A stretch of DNA of 64,000 nucleotides. It comes from Oscillospiraceae bacterium. GTDB lineage: Bacteria; Bacillota; Clostridia; Oscillospirales; Ruminococcaceae. Below the pieces are notes generated by a model. That model had not been told where the DNA came from, ran no database searches, and worked only from the letters and a program-made list of their open reading frames with translations. Position 1 is the first letter of the stretch; every line of letters begins with the position of its first letter. This document shows, piece by piece, positions 8,735 to 17,231 of this stretch. The stretch covers positions 1 to 64,000 of the forward strand of contig JAFTXQ010000005.1 in NCBI GenBank assembly GCA_017461565.1, read 5' to 3'. The position numbers were made by a program, and so were the translations under genes.

Positions 8735-8947
8735 CAGTCTGTCGAAAAACTAAGTTTTTGCCCGCAAAGCGGGCTTTTTGGATAACTTTTTGGTGTGGCT
8801 TTGCCGCACCAAAAAACACTTCTATCCGCACAACTGTGCGAGTTGGCGGCATCGCCACCAACGAGTGCGGGCAGTACGGATGTTTCGGTGGAAAAGTCCC
8901 AGCGGGACTTTTTCAACGGCCTTAAACCTCCCCGAAGGGAGGTTTAA
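8713..8947. repeat. cluster of consecutive hairpins, non-coding
   Basis: A 235-bp gene-free element is made almost entirely of stem-loops: 8713-8734 (cctccc/gggagg), 8745-8759 (aaaac/gtttt), 8760-8774 (gcccgc/gcgggc), 8787-8815 (tttttggtgtggc/gccgcaccaaaaa), 8827-8840 (cgcac/gtgcg), 8842-8862 (gttggcggc/gccaccaac, one mismatch), 8892-8912 (aaaagtccc/gggactttt), and 8922-8947 (ttaaacctccc/gggaggtttaa). The two end hairpins share CCTCCCcgaaGGGAGG. A 60-codon frame across it has no ribosome site and follows the palindromes, so it is not called as a gene. It could be a REP/MITE-like intergenic repeat or a structured RNA trailing the clostripain mRNA. Confidence 0.6.
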
Positions 8948-8950
8948 ACA

Positions 8951-11374
8951 TCAATAATATTGATCGCAATAGTCACAGCCATAGCCATTGCAATACTCAC
9001 AGGCTATGCATAGATAATTGCCATACCAGTCACATTCCTCACAGCCATATCCGTCGCAAAGGGTGCAATCGATAAGAAGCAGATATCCATAATAACCGCA
9101 ATAATCACAGCCTGCTCCGCTACAATACTCACAGGTGCAATATTCCTCGCCTACAGTGCCGCTGTCAGAAGCTCCGCCTCCCTCGAGGTCTTCGGGATAG
9201 AAGTACAGAGAGCCATCCTCCTCTATCGTGAATATCACCGTGGGAGTGAAGTACCAGTTGCCGTAGATATCGTATAATGTGATACTATAAGAATAGTCAG
9301 CAGCAGGAAGCATCTGATATGTAAGTTCTATTTCACCGTTTATTACATATTCGTCGCCTGCAAAGTAGTCCGTAGCGGACTCATAAATATAATAATATAC
9401 AGGCTGGATAACATCGCCGTCCTGAAGCTGTATGATATCCTTTGCAGCCATACCGGTATCATAATCTATGCCGTCCCATGCGCCAAGGATGTTCCATTCA
9501 GACTTGTTCCAGTCATATTCGATACGCAGGTTTGTATACTCACCGTTCAGTAGTATCGAACATGTATATACACTGTAATCGTCGGTCTTGTCAACGATCT
9601 CGATAGGAAGCGGCTGACCATCGTCAAGAGATACCCATGTACCGTCAAAGTTATCCTGGATTATGCCGTTATCCCAGTCATACAACACCTCATCGTCGGA
9701 ACCGAGATAGATGCTGCTGCCGTCATAGTCCTCCAGGAAAAGGCTGCACGCTGCGTAACTGAAGTTTGAAAAATCAGAAATGGCTACTGAATAGATGCCG
9801 TCATCATCAAAGTAAACATTGCTTACAGGTATGGTGCTGCTTGTATCGATGTCAGCAAAGGTATCGGTATTTGTAGAATAATCGCCGAAATCAAAATCGA
9901 TATCCCAGATATCAAGCCAGTCGCCAAACAGGCTGTCGTTTTCATACTGTGTAACATCAGAGCCTGTAGTTCCATAAGCCACCTTATCAATAAAAGCCAG
10001 ATAATATGTACTGGGACAAACGTCTGCAAAAACAGAAAGCTCAGTAGAACCCTGCACTGCCAGCGGATAATACACTGCAAGTCCGCTTGCATCCTTATGC
10101 TGATAGCCGTTCTTCATATAAGAAACCGTAGACTCAAGTTTTTGTATGGTATCCTCGGCATTTGGACAGTATTCCGACGCTGCCTCAAGTATTCCGCCTA
10201 GATCCACCATATTAGTGTAGCCCTCTGTACGGTTATTTCCGCCGAAATTATCTGCTTCCTTGATACACTTGACTATATCTGTAAACTTATCACTCTCGTA
10301 CATCTGCTGTGCGGTCTCGTTGAAAGACAGCAACAGCTCGTCAAGCTTCGACAGATCAACGACTGAAAGCGTTGCTGAATCCTCAGCCCAAGCTTCCTTG
10401 CAGTGTTCATAATAAGAATCACACAGCTTCATACCAAGCTGTACGCCGTCGGAAGCAGGATCAGCCGCAAGCTGATCCATAAGCGCAGTATAGTCCCAGC
10501 CTCCACCGGGCTCGGTCTCCTGCGACGCATACATATAATTCGCATAAGGAACAAGGATGTTTGCTGTCTCAAGTGTGCTCATAAGGCAGGCGTCAAAGCC
10601 GATAAACTCAAACTTTTCCGTCATGCAGTCAAATGTAGATCTCAGCGCCTTATCGATCTCTGTAAGCGAAAGGCTGTCGTAATCATATCTCTCGTCAAAG
10701 CATACGCCGCTTATACTTCCGCCGCCGTGGTTCCAGAAAACAAGACCCATGTTCTCGGCAGGATAATTCTCCGCTCCCCAGCTGATAAAATCAGCGAGGG
10801 TATCAGGATCGCCCATGCTGGCGATCGGCTGCTCATCGACAAGCATTATATCGCCTTTGATATTCTCATAACGCTGTATTTTGGTGGAGTCGATAATATT
10901 ATCATACCACGCATTAGTGCCGCCTGTCTGATAGATAATATTTACATTATCGCTGTACTCTGCTTCGATAGCTTCAAGCAGATCGGTCGTTGCGGCGTAT
11001 CCCTCCGACTCAAGATCGGTGCCACACATATAGACAAGTACAGTCCAGTCGTCTCCGCCCATGGATGTCTCACTGTCTCTTCCGAGACGGGTTATGCTGA
11101 GCTCATCGTCAACAAGCGAAATAATAGAACCGCTTTCAACAAAATCCGAACGGTCTGTGCTTACTGAAGCACCCTGGTTCTCGGGATGGCTTGAAGTCAC
11201 CTCTTCGGTTTCAGGTGAACTGCTTTCAGGCTCAGGTTTTTCTGTGGAACCCGCAGTGGAGCTACCATCTGAAGAGCTGTCGTCAACACGGGTTATGCCT
11301 CCGCCGGAACAAGCGGAAAACGTCATCGCAGCTGCCAGGCACAAAGCCATAACAGAAATAAGCTTTTTATTCAT
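8951..11374 (-). CDS. clostripain-family (C11) cysteine peptidase lipoprotein with CXXCXGXGCXXC tail
   Basis: 807 residues. The lipoprotein signal ends in TFSAC (Cys22), then a Ser/Glu/Pro linker to about 105. The C11 caspase-like domain spans about 108-470: DDWTVLVYMCGTDLES, catalytic His216 in FWNHGGG and Cys263 in GFDACLMS. Residues about 490-745 are Asp/Tyr-rich beta-type sequence of unknown fold. The last 60 residues contain 14 cysteines, including three copies of C-x2-C-x-G-x-G-C-x2-C (CEYCSGAGCDYC, CTLCDGYGCEEC, CEYCNGYGCDYC), like the DnaJ zinc-finger repeat but outside the cell. C11 peptidases cleave after Arg or Lys and often self-process. SD AAGGAG and a perfect promoter lie upstream. 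Monocistronic. Confidence 0.88.
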   Translation of the reverse strand: MNKKLISVMALCLAAAMTFSACSGGGITRVDDSSSDGSSTAGSTEKPEPESSSPETEEVTSSHPENQGASVSTDRSDFVESGSIISLVDDELSITRLGRDSETSMGGDDWTVLVYMCGTDLESEGYAATTDLLEAIEAEYSDNVNIIYQTGGTNAWYDNIIDSTKIQRYENIKGDIMLVDEQPIASMGDPDTLADFISWGAENYPAENMGLVFWNHGGGSISGVCFDERYDYDSLSLTEIDKALRSTFDCMTEKFEFIGFDACLMSTLETANILVPYANYMYASQETEPGGGWDYTALMDQLAADPASDGVQLGMKLCDSYYEHCKEAWAEDSATLSVVDLSKLDELLLSFNETAQQMYESDKFTDIVKCIKEADNFGGNNRTEGYTNMVDLGGILEAASEYCPNAEDTIQKLESTVSYMKNGYQHKDASGLAVYYPLAVQGSTELSVFADVCPSTYYLAFIDKVAYGTTGSDVTQYENDSLFGDWLDIWDIDFDFGDYSTNTDTFADIDTSSTIPVSNVYFDDDGIYSVAISDFSNFSYAACSLFLEDYDGSSIYLGSDDEVLYDWDNGIIQDNFDGTWVSLDDGQPLPIEIVDKTDDYSVYTCSILLNGEYTNLRIEYDWNKSEWNILGAWDGIDYDTGMAAKDIIQLQDGDVIQPVYYYIYESATDYFAGDEYVINGEIELTYQMLPAADYSYSITLYDIYGNWYFTPTVIFTIEEDGSLYFYPEDLEGGGASDSGTVGEEYCTCEYCSGAGCDYCGYYGYLLLIDCTLCDGYGCEECDWYGNYLCIACEYCNGYGCDYCDQYY

Positions 11375-11419
11375 CTAATCAACTCCTTATCGACGGAATA
11401 ATATTTTTCGTATAAAATT

Positions 11420-11448
11420 ATTATACTCCTTTTTTACAACACTGTCAA
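11420..11448 (-). promoter_or_regulatory. promoter of clostripain-family gene
   Basis: On the minus strand TTGACA (11443-11448), a 17-nt spacer and TATAAT (11420-11425), a perfect consensus, ending 45 bp before the start codon. Confidence 0.85.
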
Positions 11449-11523
11449 CAAAAAACGTGATAATTCATGAAAGTCCCGTAGCACAAAAACTGATACCGAA
11501 GCAAACGAAAATCAGCACGAAAA

Positions 11524-11541
11524 AGCCGCCCGAAGGCGGCT
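11524..11541 (-). terminator. terminator of solute-binding-protein gene
   Basis: Arms agccgcc / ggcggct with a cgaa tetraloop; on the minus strand it is followed by TTTTTCGTG. It lies 134 bp past the stop codon. The stretch between holds two more small hairpins (gacc/ggtc at 11633-11644, and an imperfect one at 11647-11668) and no gene, so the mRNA has a structured 3' tail. Confidence 0.75.
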
Positions 11542-11674
11542 TCAGCAATTTATGAACCGTACATAGTTACAAAAATCAAATATTTTGCGGCTGAGCGAAC
11601 CCTGAAATATGACTATGCTCCTTAGCAGTCACGACCTTTCGGTCATTTATGTGAGCTCGCTCGCATAAGTCAAA

Positions 11675-13189
11675 TTATCGGTATTCGTCAAGTACGCTGT
11701 CAATAAGCGGAATCGTCTGCTGTGAAAGCTGCGACCAGCTCTCACCACCGAAGGTGCTGCTGTAAACTGTGGTGCAGACATTGGTCTTAACATCCTGACC
11801 GAATCCGTAAAGATCGTCTGTAACATACTCAAACTTATCGGATACGCATACCTCTCTCCAGAGATCGTAGACCTTCTCATCCCATGTGATCTGCCACTTC
11901 TGGATACCCTGGTACTTGCCTGCGGTATAGGTGACGATCTCGGGATCAACATGATCCTTTCTCACCTGATCGATGATATTCTGGTCAGTCTCAAACAGAC
12001 GGTTGCAGTAGATGAAATCGATAGCGCCCTTTATATTCTTTGCGCCCTTTGCTACCATGTATCCGAAAGTGCCGTTGTTAAGGTAATAAGCGTCAGCCTG
12101 AGGATCACGAGGGAACGGAACAAATGCGAAATCGGAAGGTGTGTTGAAGATGTCGTTATCAACGCCTGTGGGGTTCTGTATCTCCTCAGTAGCTGCGATA
12201 TAGGTCCACTCAGGCTCCATACCGAGGAAGAGTATCTTATCGGAAACGGGTGCCCAGATCTGGGGAGACACCCAATCGCCGTGCTGTCCTGCGTAAAGCA
12301 GACCGTTTCTTCCAAGGTCAGCCAAAAACTCAACGCCCCTTGTGATATCAGGATCATTCATGTTATTGACGATAGTGCCGTTGTCATAATCGATAACAGC
12401 CTTGCCTGTGGTGTTACAGAATGCAGTTGCGATTGTATCTGTTGCATAGAAGCCGATGTTATCCTCGCTGAGATTACAGAAATCTATCATCATCTGACGC
12501 CATGCGTCCCATGTCCATGTACCTTCCATATAAAGATCATACGGATCATCAAGACCTGCGTCCTCAATAGTCTTACGATTGTAATTGAGTGCAAAGCTTG
12601 TTACGACCCTGTGAGGGAAATAGTAGTGCTTGCCGTTGTATACATTATCCTCGATAAAGGGGAGCATATCAGCCCACAGAGGATCGTTGATATCAAGGTA
12701 TTCGTCCAGCGGTTCAAACATATTCTTACTTACGCCGTAAGGGAAAGCCATAGCTTCGTATGTTAGGATATCGGGAGAATCATCAGCTGCGATCAGCGTT
12801 GCAAGCTTCTCATAATAAGCATAGTCATTGGGAGCGCTTACCCACTCGATAGAGCCGCCGTAAAGGTCAGACTCAAAGATCATGCACTGCTCCTTGCCCT
12901 TCTGGTCGTCGGTGATGTCATAGAAGCCAAGATACTTTACAACACCTGATTTTCCGTCGGGAGTAAATGTGCCGGTATCGAGATCCTTAGCCTCGTCATC
13001 AGTGTCGGCATTTTCGTCAGGGTCAGTAGTCGTCGCCATGGATGTACTGCTTGTACTACCAGGACCGTTTAACGCCGAATCCGCTGTGCTTCCCGCACTT
13101 GAAGCACCACCCTCATCACAGGCGGTCATACCAAACACCATCGCAATTGCCATAGCACAGGCAGCGAGCCTCTTGAACTTGTTCATCAT
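11675..13189 (-). CDS. ABC-transporter extracellular solute-binding lipoprotein (family 1, sugar type)
   Basis: 504 residues. Signal peptide with lipobox FGMTAC, Ser/Thr/Asp-rich linker to about 60, then a large substrate-binding fold with VEFLADLGRNGLL, WDAWRQMMIDFC and FIYCNRLFET as seen in family 1 sugar-binding proteins. It would capture oligosaccharides at the surface for an ABC importer. SD GGAGG precedes ATGATG. No permease or ATPase gene is adjacent, so it is an orphan binding protein or pairs with distant permeases. The adjoining GH43 suggests xylo- or arabino-oligosaccharides, but that is inference. Confidence 0.8.
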   Translation of the reverse strand: MMNKFKRLAACAMAIAMVFGMTACDEGGASSAGSTADSALNGPGSTSSTSMATTTDPDENADTDDEAKDLDTGTFTPDGKSGVVKYLGFYDITDDQKGKEQCMIFESDLYGGSIEWVSAPNDYAYYEKLATLIAADDSPDILTYEAMAFPYGVSKNMFEPLDEYLDINDPLWADMLPFIEDNVYNGKHYYFPHRVVTSFALNYNRKTIEDAGLDDPYDLYMEGTWTWDAWRQMMIDFCNLSEDNIGFYATDTIATAFCNTTGKAVIDYDNGTIVNNMNDPDITRGVEFLADLGRNGLLYAGQHGDWVSPQIWAPVSDKILFLGMEPEWTYIAATEEIQNPTGVDNDIFNTPSDFAFVPFPRDPQADAYYLNNGTFGYMVAKGAKNIKGAIDFIYCNRLFETDQNIIDQVRKDHVDPEIVTYTAGKYQGIQKWQITWDEKVYDLWREVCVSDKFEYVTDDLYGFGQDVKTNVCTTVYSSTFGGESWSQLSQQTIPLIDSVLDEYR

Positions 13190-13260
13190 TTTATCCTCCT
13201 TTGAGTTTTAGTTTTATTCCGCTATATGTATTATAATCTTACAACGCAGTCATTTGAATA

Positions 13261-13291
13261 GATAAATCTCTTGTTTTTATGGAGATTTATC
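13261..13291 (-). terminator. hairpin after GH43 gene
   Basis: Ten-base-pair A/T-rich arms gataaatctc / gagatttatc lie 7 bp past the GH43 stop. On the minus strand it is followed by TATTC, so termination would be weak. Confidence 0.4.
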
Positions 13292-13297
13292 CAAAAT

Positions 13298-14776
13298 TCA
13301 CTTATATTCGCAGACAAATCCCTTGAAGCCCGATGTACCATTGACTGCATACAGTCCAATAAGCACACCTGTGAAGCCCTCAGCCACCTCGCTGGAAAGA
13401 TACTTTGTGCCGCCGCAACCGAGATCGGTGACCTCGCCGCCATCCTCCTGGACAGCAAAGCCATAAGCATAATTATTGGCACGTACCAAGAGCTTAGCCT
13501 TGCCGCTCTTTAAAGGAACTGTTGTCTGTATATGCTTGATTCCGCCGATGTTGAGCTTAAGCACGGCTTCAAAACCGTTCTCACATTCACGTACTGCGAC
13601 CTCGTAATGCTCGTTCTCTGTGATGAACAGCGTAATTCCGCCCTCGCCGTCCGCAACATCAATGTCACAGCTGATATCAGCGTTGAAGTCACGCTGGCGC
13701 AGACCGATAAATGTAGGAGAATCTACCATATCAAGGGTGATATCCGTGCCGCGGAGCACTGCGTAATCCACGCCGAGATCATAGTTCTCCATATCGGGAT
13801 GGCGCATAAAGCACCAATCAATGTTCCAGTCGGTGTTTTCAAAGGTGTACAGCTTCTTTTCGTTCTGTATGGTACCGTATTTGTTTTCGTAGCTGTCTGC
13901 GGTGGTTCCGTCTGTTCCTGCTGTGAACCATCCGTCCTCGTGGAACTGCACGGGAGTAAGGAACACCTCACGTCCCAGGTGATGATAGGGCTGCCATATT
14001 CCTATCTGACGGAAACCGAGACAAAGAATGTGCCAGTTTCCCATCTCATCCTGAATAAGATCGCCGTGGCCTATGCCCTGTATGATATTCGGCGCCTTGT
14101 TGCGGTTTGTGAGAACAGGGTTCTTAGGGTACCCCTCAAACGGTCCCCATACGCTGTCCGCACGGGAGTAGGTTATCATGTGGCCGTATTCTGTGCCGCC
14201 CTCTGCCGCCATAAGGTAGTAGCTGCCGTTTATCTTGTACATGTGCGGACTTTCAAGGTAACGCCCGCCCGAGCCCTGCCACAGGCAGCGACGCGGAGAG
14301 AGCCTTTCGCCTGTTTCAATGTTTATCTCACACTGGATAACACCGCCATTACCCTCGTCATCCTGTCCGTTGCTCATGAAGTAGGTCTTTCCATCCTCAA
14401 AGAACAGCGACGGGTCGATGCCGCCCTGATCCACATAGATAGGGTCGGACCACTCACCATGGATGTCGTCAGTGTAAACATAGAAATTCTGATGGGTGGT
14501 GTCGTTGGTGGTCACCATGTAAAATCTGCCGTCGTGATAGCGGATGGTGGGAGCAAAAACTCCGCCCGAGCTGTTGATCTTCTCCAGCATCACCTGATTT
14601 TTTCTGGTAAGTACATGACCTATCTGCGTCCAGTTTACAAGATCCTCGCTCTCGAACAGAGGAACTCCGGGAAAGTACTGGAACGAACTGTTCACCATGT
14701 AGTATTTACCGTCAGCGAAGCAAACGCTGGGGTCGGGATAGAAGCCCTTAAGCACAGGATTGTTATATGTTGTCAT
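13298..14776 (-). CDS. GH43 beta-xylosidase/alpha-L-arabinofuranosidase, cytoplasmic
   Basis: 492 residues, no signal peptide. N-terminal five-bladed propeller: NPVLKGFYPDPSVCFADGKY carries the catalytic base Asp, GGIDPSLFFEDGKTYF the pKa-modulating Asp, and YLESPHMYKINGSYYLM the acid Glu. The C-terminal 190 residues resemble the beta-sandwich domain of GH43 xylosidases (FIGLRQRDFNADISCDIDV). It should release xylose or arabinose from imported oligosaccharides in the cytoplasm. SD AGAGG and a promoter lie upstream; the orphan sugar-binding lipoprotein is next downstream. Confidence 0.9.
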   Translation of the reverse strand: MTTYNNPVLKGFYPDPSVCFADGKYYMVNSSFQYFPGVPLFESEDLVNWTQIGHVLTRKNQVMLEKINSSGGVFAPTIRYHDGRFYMVTTNDTTHQNFYVYTDDIHGEWSDPIYVDQGGIDPSLFFEDGKTYFMSNGQDDEGNGGVIQCEINIETGERLSPRRCLWQGSGGRYLESPHMYKINGSYYLMAAEGGTEYGHMITYSRADSVWGPFEGYPKNPVLTNRNKAPNIIQGIGHGDLIQDEMGNWHILCLGFRQIGIWQPYHHLGREVFLTPVQFHEDGWFTAGTDGTTADSYENKYGTIQNEKKLYTFENTDWNIDWCFMRHPDMENYDLGVDYAVLRGTDITLDMVDSPTFIGLRQRDFNADISCDIDVADGEGGITLFITENEHYEVAVRECENGFEAVLKLNIGGIKHIQTTVPLKSGKAKLLVRANNYAYGFAVQEDGGEVTDLGCGGTKYLSSEVAEGFTGVLIGLYAVNGTSGFKGFVCEYK

Positions 14777-14800
14777 ATCTTTACCTCTGTATAGTATTTT

Positions 14801-14829
14801 GTTATACTTATTATATCACCTTATATCAA
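14801..14829 (-). promoter_or_regulatory. promoter of GH43 gene
   Basis: On the minus strand TTGATA (14824-14829), 17-nt spacer, TATAAC (14801-14806), 24 bp before the start codon. Confidence 0.6.
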
Positions 14830-14905
14830 GCAATTCCTTACCTTTAGCGCCTTGATATAGCACTTTTCTGCCATCAGATACACAACATCTTATTTACAGT
14901 ATAAA

Positions 14906-14938
14906 ACCGCCGCAGCAACGCAATACACCTACGGCGGT
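14906..14938 (-). terminator. terminator of patatin-like gene
   Basis: Arms accgccg / cggcggt flank a 19-nt loop; on the minus strand followed by TTTATACTG. It begins 11 bp after the stop codon. Confidence 0.6.
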
Positions 14939-14949
14939 CGTATTTGTGT

Positions 14950-15804
14950 TTACACAGGCAGAAGCAGTCTGTGCGAGGAGCTGACAAGCATGAAAAAAGC
15001 CGCAGTCTCCTGCTCTCCCAGCTCTATCCGTGCGGCGGCGTTTGCTCCATTAAAGTCCATCGTGCCATTAGAGAGCATTGAGCGGCTGTTTTCGCCGAGA
15101 TATATCGCCTCTGACGGAAACAGTTCAATAAATTCAGCACCCGGGAAACGGTAATGGTCGATATGTACGCCGTCAAGGTAGGATATGATGAATTTGCGGT
15201 AGCCTATATCGTACAGCGGCTTTACAGGTATATTGTCCGAGATGCCGCCGTCACGGTAGCTGTACCGTCCTATCCGTTCTATCGGGAACGCCCCCGGTAT
15301 CGCAGAGGACGCCGTGAGTATCCTCGTTACAGTCTTAGGTGAAAAAGCACGCATATCGAAATACTCCGCTCTGCCGAGAGTGGAATTGTGACAGCAGGCA
15401 AACACGGGGAACTCCGCCGAGCCAACACTTCGGCTTATCCCGTTATCTTCAATAAGCGATATAATCCCATCACGGGAAAACAGACCCGATTTGACAAACC
15501 TACCAGCCTGCTCCGCTGTAACCTTTTTCTCATCTGACATAGCAAAGCCTATCACCGTTCCAAGCGCCCTGCCGATCGCTTCCGCAGGGTCTGCTATATC
15601 TCGTGGAGAAATGCTGCACCAGATATCACAGGCTCTCTTACTGCTTACTGAGGCAAAAAGCGCCGCATTCAATGCCCCTACTGATGTCCCCGACACAGCC
15701 GTTATGTATTTCCGTAGTCCAAGTCGCTCCAGCGCACGCCACACACCGATCTGATAAGCTCCACGCCCACCGCCGCCGCACAGGACAAGTCCATATTCAT
15801 CCAT
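14950..15804 (-). CDS. patatin-like phospholipase
   Basis: 284 residues. The start at 15804 is chosen because GGGGGTG lies 6 nt upstream and the protein then begins directly with the patatin oxyanion motif (LVLCGGGGRGAYQIGVW). The nucleophile elbow is AVSGTSVGALNAALF (GTSVG) and the catalytic Asp lies in YRDGGISDNIPV. No signal peptide or membrane segment, so a cytosolic or peripheral lipid acyl hydrolase. Monocistronic; divergent from the DUF2975-like operon. Confidence 0.88.
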   Translation of the reverse strand: MDEYGLVLCGGGGRGAYQIGVWRALERLGLRKYITAVSGTSVGALNAALFASVSSKRACDIWCSISPRDIADPAEAIGRALGTVIGFAMSDEKKVTAEQAGRFVKSGLFSRDGIISLIEDNGISRSVGSAEFPVFACCHNSTLGRAEYFDMRAFSPKTVTRILTASSAIPGAFPIERIGRYSYRDGGISDNIPVKPLYDIGYRKFIISYLDGVHIDHYRFPGAEFIELFPSEAIYLGENSRSMLSNGTMDFNGANAAARIELGEQETAAFFMLVSSSHRLLLPV

Positions 15805-15885
15805 AATGTCACCCCCATGATGTATTATATTCATTATGAGTGAAACCGTGATAAGGGGGCTAGATTTACGAAAAAATATAAATAT

Positions 15886-15902
15886 TTAACGTTTTTCGTT
15901 AA
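15886..15902. promoter_or_regulatory. candidate operator upstream of DUF2975-like operon
   Basis: A perfect inverted repeat TTAACG-N5-CGTTAA ends 7 bp before the -35 element. A second inverted pair, GATTTACG (15863-15870) and CGTAAATC (15918-15925, inside the promoter spacer), brackets it. This would suit a dimeric regulator such as the XRE protein encoded third in the operon. Confidence 0.4.
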
Positions 15903-15909
15903 AAAACTA

Positions 15910-15938
15910 TTGACAAACGTAAATCCGTATGCTATAAT
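15910..15938 (+). promoter_or_regulatory. promoter of DUF2975-like/XRE/CPBP operon
   Basis: TTGACA (15910-15915), 17-nt spacer, TATAAT (15933-15938): perfect consensus, 61 bp before the first start codon. Confidence 0.88.
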
Positions 15939-15999
15939 CCAATCATGATAAGCTTATTGATAACTTTGGACAACATCAGATAATTCGGAGGAACAGATA

Positions 16000-16521
16000 A
16001 TGAGCAAGACAAAAACTGTGGACCTTGTTGAAAGGTCACTTGAAAAGGACAAAAAGGATTTTATAACCATGTGCAAGGTGTTTCAAGCTGCCTGCATAGT
16101 GTTTGCGGTATGTGCGGCGGCGCTGGTTGCGATAGTCCTTGTGCCGCTTATACTCATGGGGGCGGATATGCTTGCGACGGTCGTCTTTATTATAAATGCA
16201 TTGCCACTTCTTCTGGGCTTTGTAACTGCATGTAACTTCGGATGGAAGATATTCGGTACGCTAAAAAACGGTGAAAGTCCATTTCGCTATGATATCGCCG
16301 ATAAGGTAAAGGGTGCAGCGTTTGCACTGCTGGGCTCAGGCTTTATCGGAATTATCATTCAGCCGGTATCTTATACGGTATCGGAGCATTTTTCGGATAT
16401 AGGACACTATTTCAGCTTTGCATCATTCGGCTGCTGTGTTATGGGTGCTGGGCTGGGTGTTGCCGCTTATATCATGAACTACGGCTGCAAGCTCCAGCAG
16501 GAATCGGACGAAACATTATAA
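16000..16521 (+). CDS. DUF2975-like membrane protein A
   Basis: 173 residues with a charged N-terminus (about 1-22) and four hydrophobic segments near 27-50, 57-80, 105-125 and 138-158. The topology, a central FGTLKNGESPF loop and the XRE gene two positions downstream fit the DUF2975 (YoaS-like) proteins of Firmicutes, whose function is unknown. It ends in QQESDETL, the same octapeptide as the next protein. SD GGAGG at a suitable spacing. First gene of the operon. Confidence 0.5.
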   Translation: MSKTKTVDLVERSLEKDKKDFITMCKVFQAACIVFAVCAAALVAIVLVPLILMGADMLATVVFIINALPLLLGFVTACNFGWKIFGTLKNGESPFRYDIADKVKGAAFALLGSGFIGIIIQPVSYTVSEHFSDIGHYFSFASFGCCVMGAGLGVAAYIMNYGCKLQQESDETL

Positions 16522-16533
16522 GGAGTGACATCT

Positions 16534-16995
16534 ATGAAAACTGCAACACAAAAAATGAAAGAGACCGCCGTTGCGGCGGCAGTAGTATCTTCAATACTGG
16601 CACTGTTGTCACTTATCACTGCGATATCACAGCTGGCAGAGGCGCTTGGTGCATCATCAACAGATGCTGCAGCTTCATTCGGCAATACGACAGATGGTGT
16701 TCTGACCTGCTGTATGATGGTCATATCAGCTGTGATGTTCGCTGATATGGCAAAGAGCGCAACCCCATTCACACAGAAAAGCGTGTTCTTTATGAGAGGA
16801 ATTGCAGCAATACTAATGTTAAGCTCCGTTGCCGCTCCTTTAACAAGGATGTTAGCGCTTTCACTGATGGGCGAGGCTGTAAGCGGCTTTTCGACAAATC
16901 GTGGTATGCTGTTTCTCGGTGCAATAATGCTGCTACTGGTACAAATATTCTCATACGGCAGACTGCTTCAGCAAGAATCGGACGAAACTCTTTAA
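16534..16995 (+). CDS. DUF2975-like membrane protein B
   Basis: 153 residues with four hydrophobic segments and a short loop KSATPF comparable to the ESPF loop of protein A. The start is set at the ATG at 16534, because AAGGAG precedes it by 8 nt; a GTG at 16525 overlaps that site. The C-terminus LLQQESDETL repeats the end of protein A, while the rest of the two proteins is only distantly alike. It lies 12 bp after protein A and 13 bp before the XRE gene. Family assignment rests on context and topology. Confidence 0.5.
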   Translation: MKTATQKMKETAVAAAVVSSILALLSLITAISQLAEALGASSTDAAASFGNTTDGVLTCCMMVISAVMFADMAKSATPFTQKSVFFMRGIAAILMLSSVAAPLTRMLALSLMGEAVSGFSTNRGMLFLGAIMLLLVQIFSYGRLLQQESDETL

Positions 16996-17008
16996 AGGAC
17001 GGTGTGGC

Positions 17009-17230
17009 ATGGCTATTATTTTAAGACTTGACAGAGTCATGGCGGACAGAAAGATATCCCTTAACGAGCTGTCCGAAAAAGTCGGCGTGGCAAACGTGAA
17101 CCTCTCAAAAATGAAAACAGGAAAGGTCAGTGCTATACGCTTTTCGACCCTCAATGCGATATGCCGTGTGCTGAAATGCCAGCCGGGCGATATCCTTGAA
17201 TACGAAGAAAGCGAGGACGAGGACGAATAA
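17009..17230 (+). CDS. small XRE-family (YozG-like) HTH regulator
   Basis: 73 residues comprising one Cro/C1-type helix-turn-helix: ILRLDRVMADRKISLNELSE, then VGVANVNLSKMKTGK as recognition helix, and CRVLKCQPGDILEYEE, ending in an acidic tail. Proteins of this kind accompany DUF2975 membrane proteins (yoaS-yozG in Bacillus subtilis). It probably controls its own operon through the inverted repeats near 15886. The CPBP gene starts 1 nt after its stop. Confidence 0.85.
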   Translation: MAIILRLDRVMADRKISLNELSEKVGVANVNLSKMKTGKVSAIRFSTLNAICRVLKCQPGDILEYEESEDEDE

Positions 17231-17231
17231 A

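Noticed and set aside
8734-8916. 60-codon frame across the hairpin cluster
   Set aside because: It follows palindromes, lacks a ribosome site and promoter, and shows no protein-like pattern.
10403-11167. 254-codon open frame antisense to the clostripain-family gene
   Set aside because: No ribosome site, no recognisable fold, and the opposite strand carries a clear peptidase domain.
13532-14794. 420-codon open frame antisense to GH43
   Set aside because: It mirrors the GH43 gene, has no ribosome site or family match, and GH43 has all catalytic residues; it is a codon-bias shadow.
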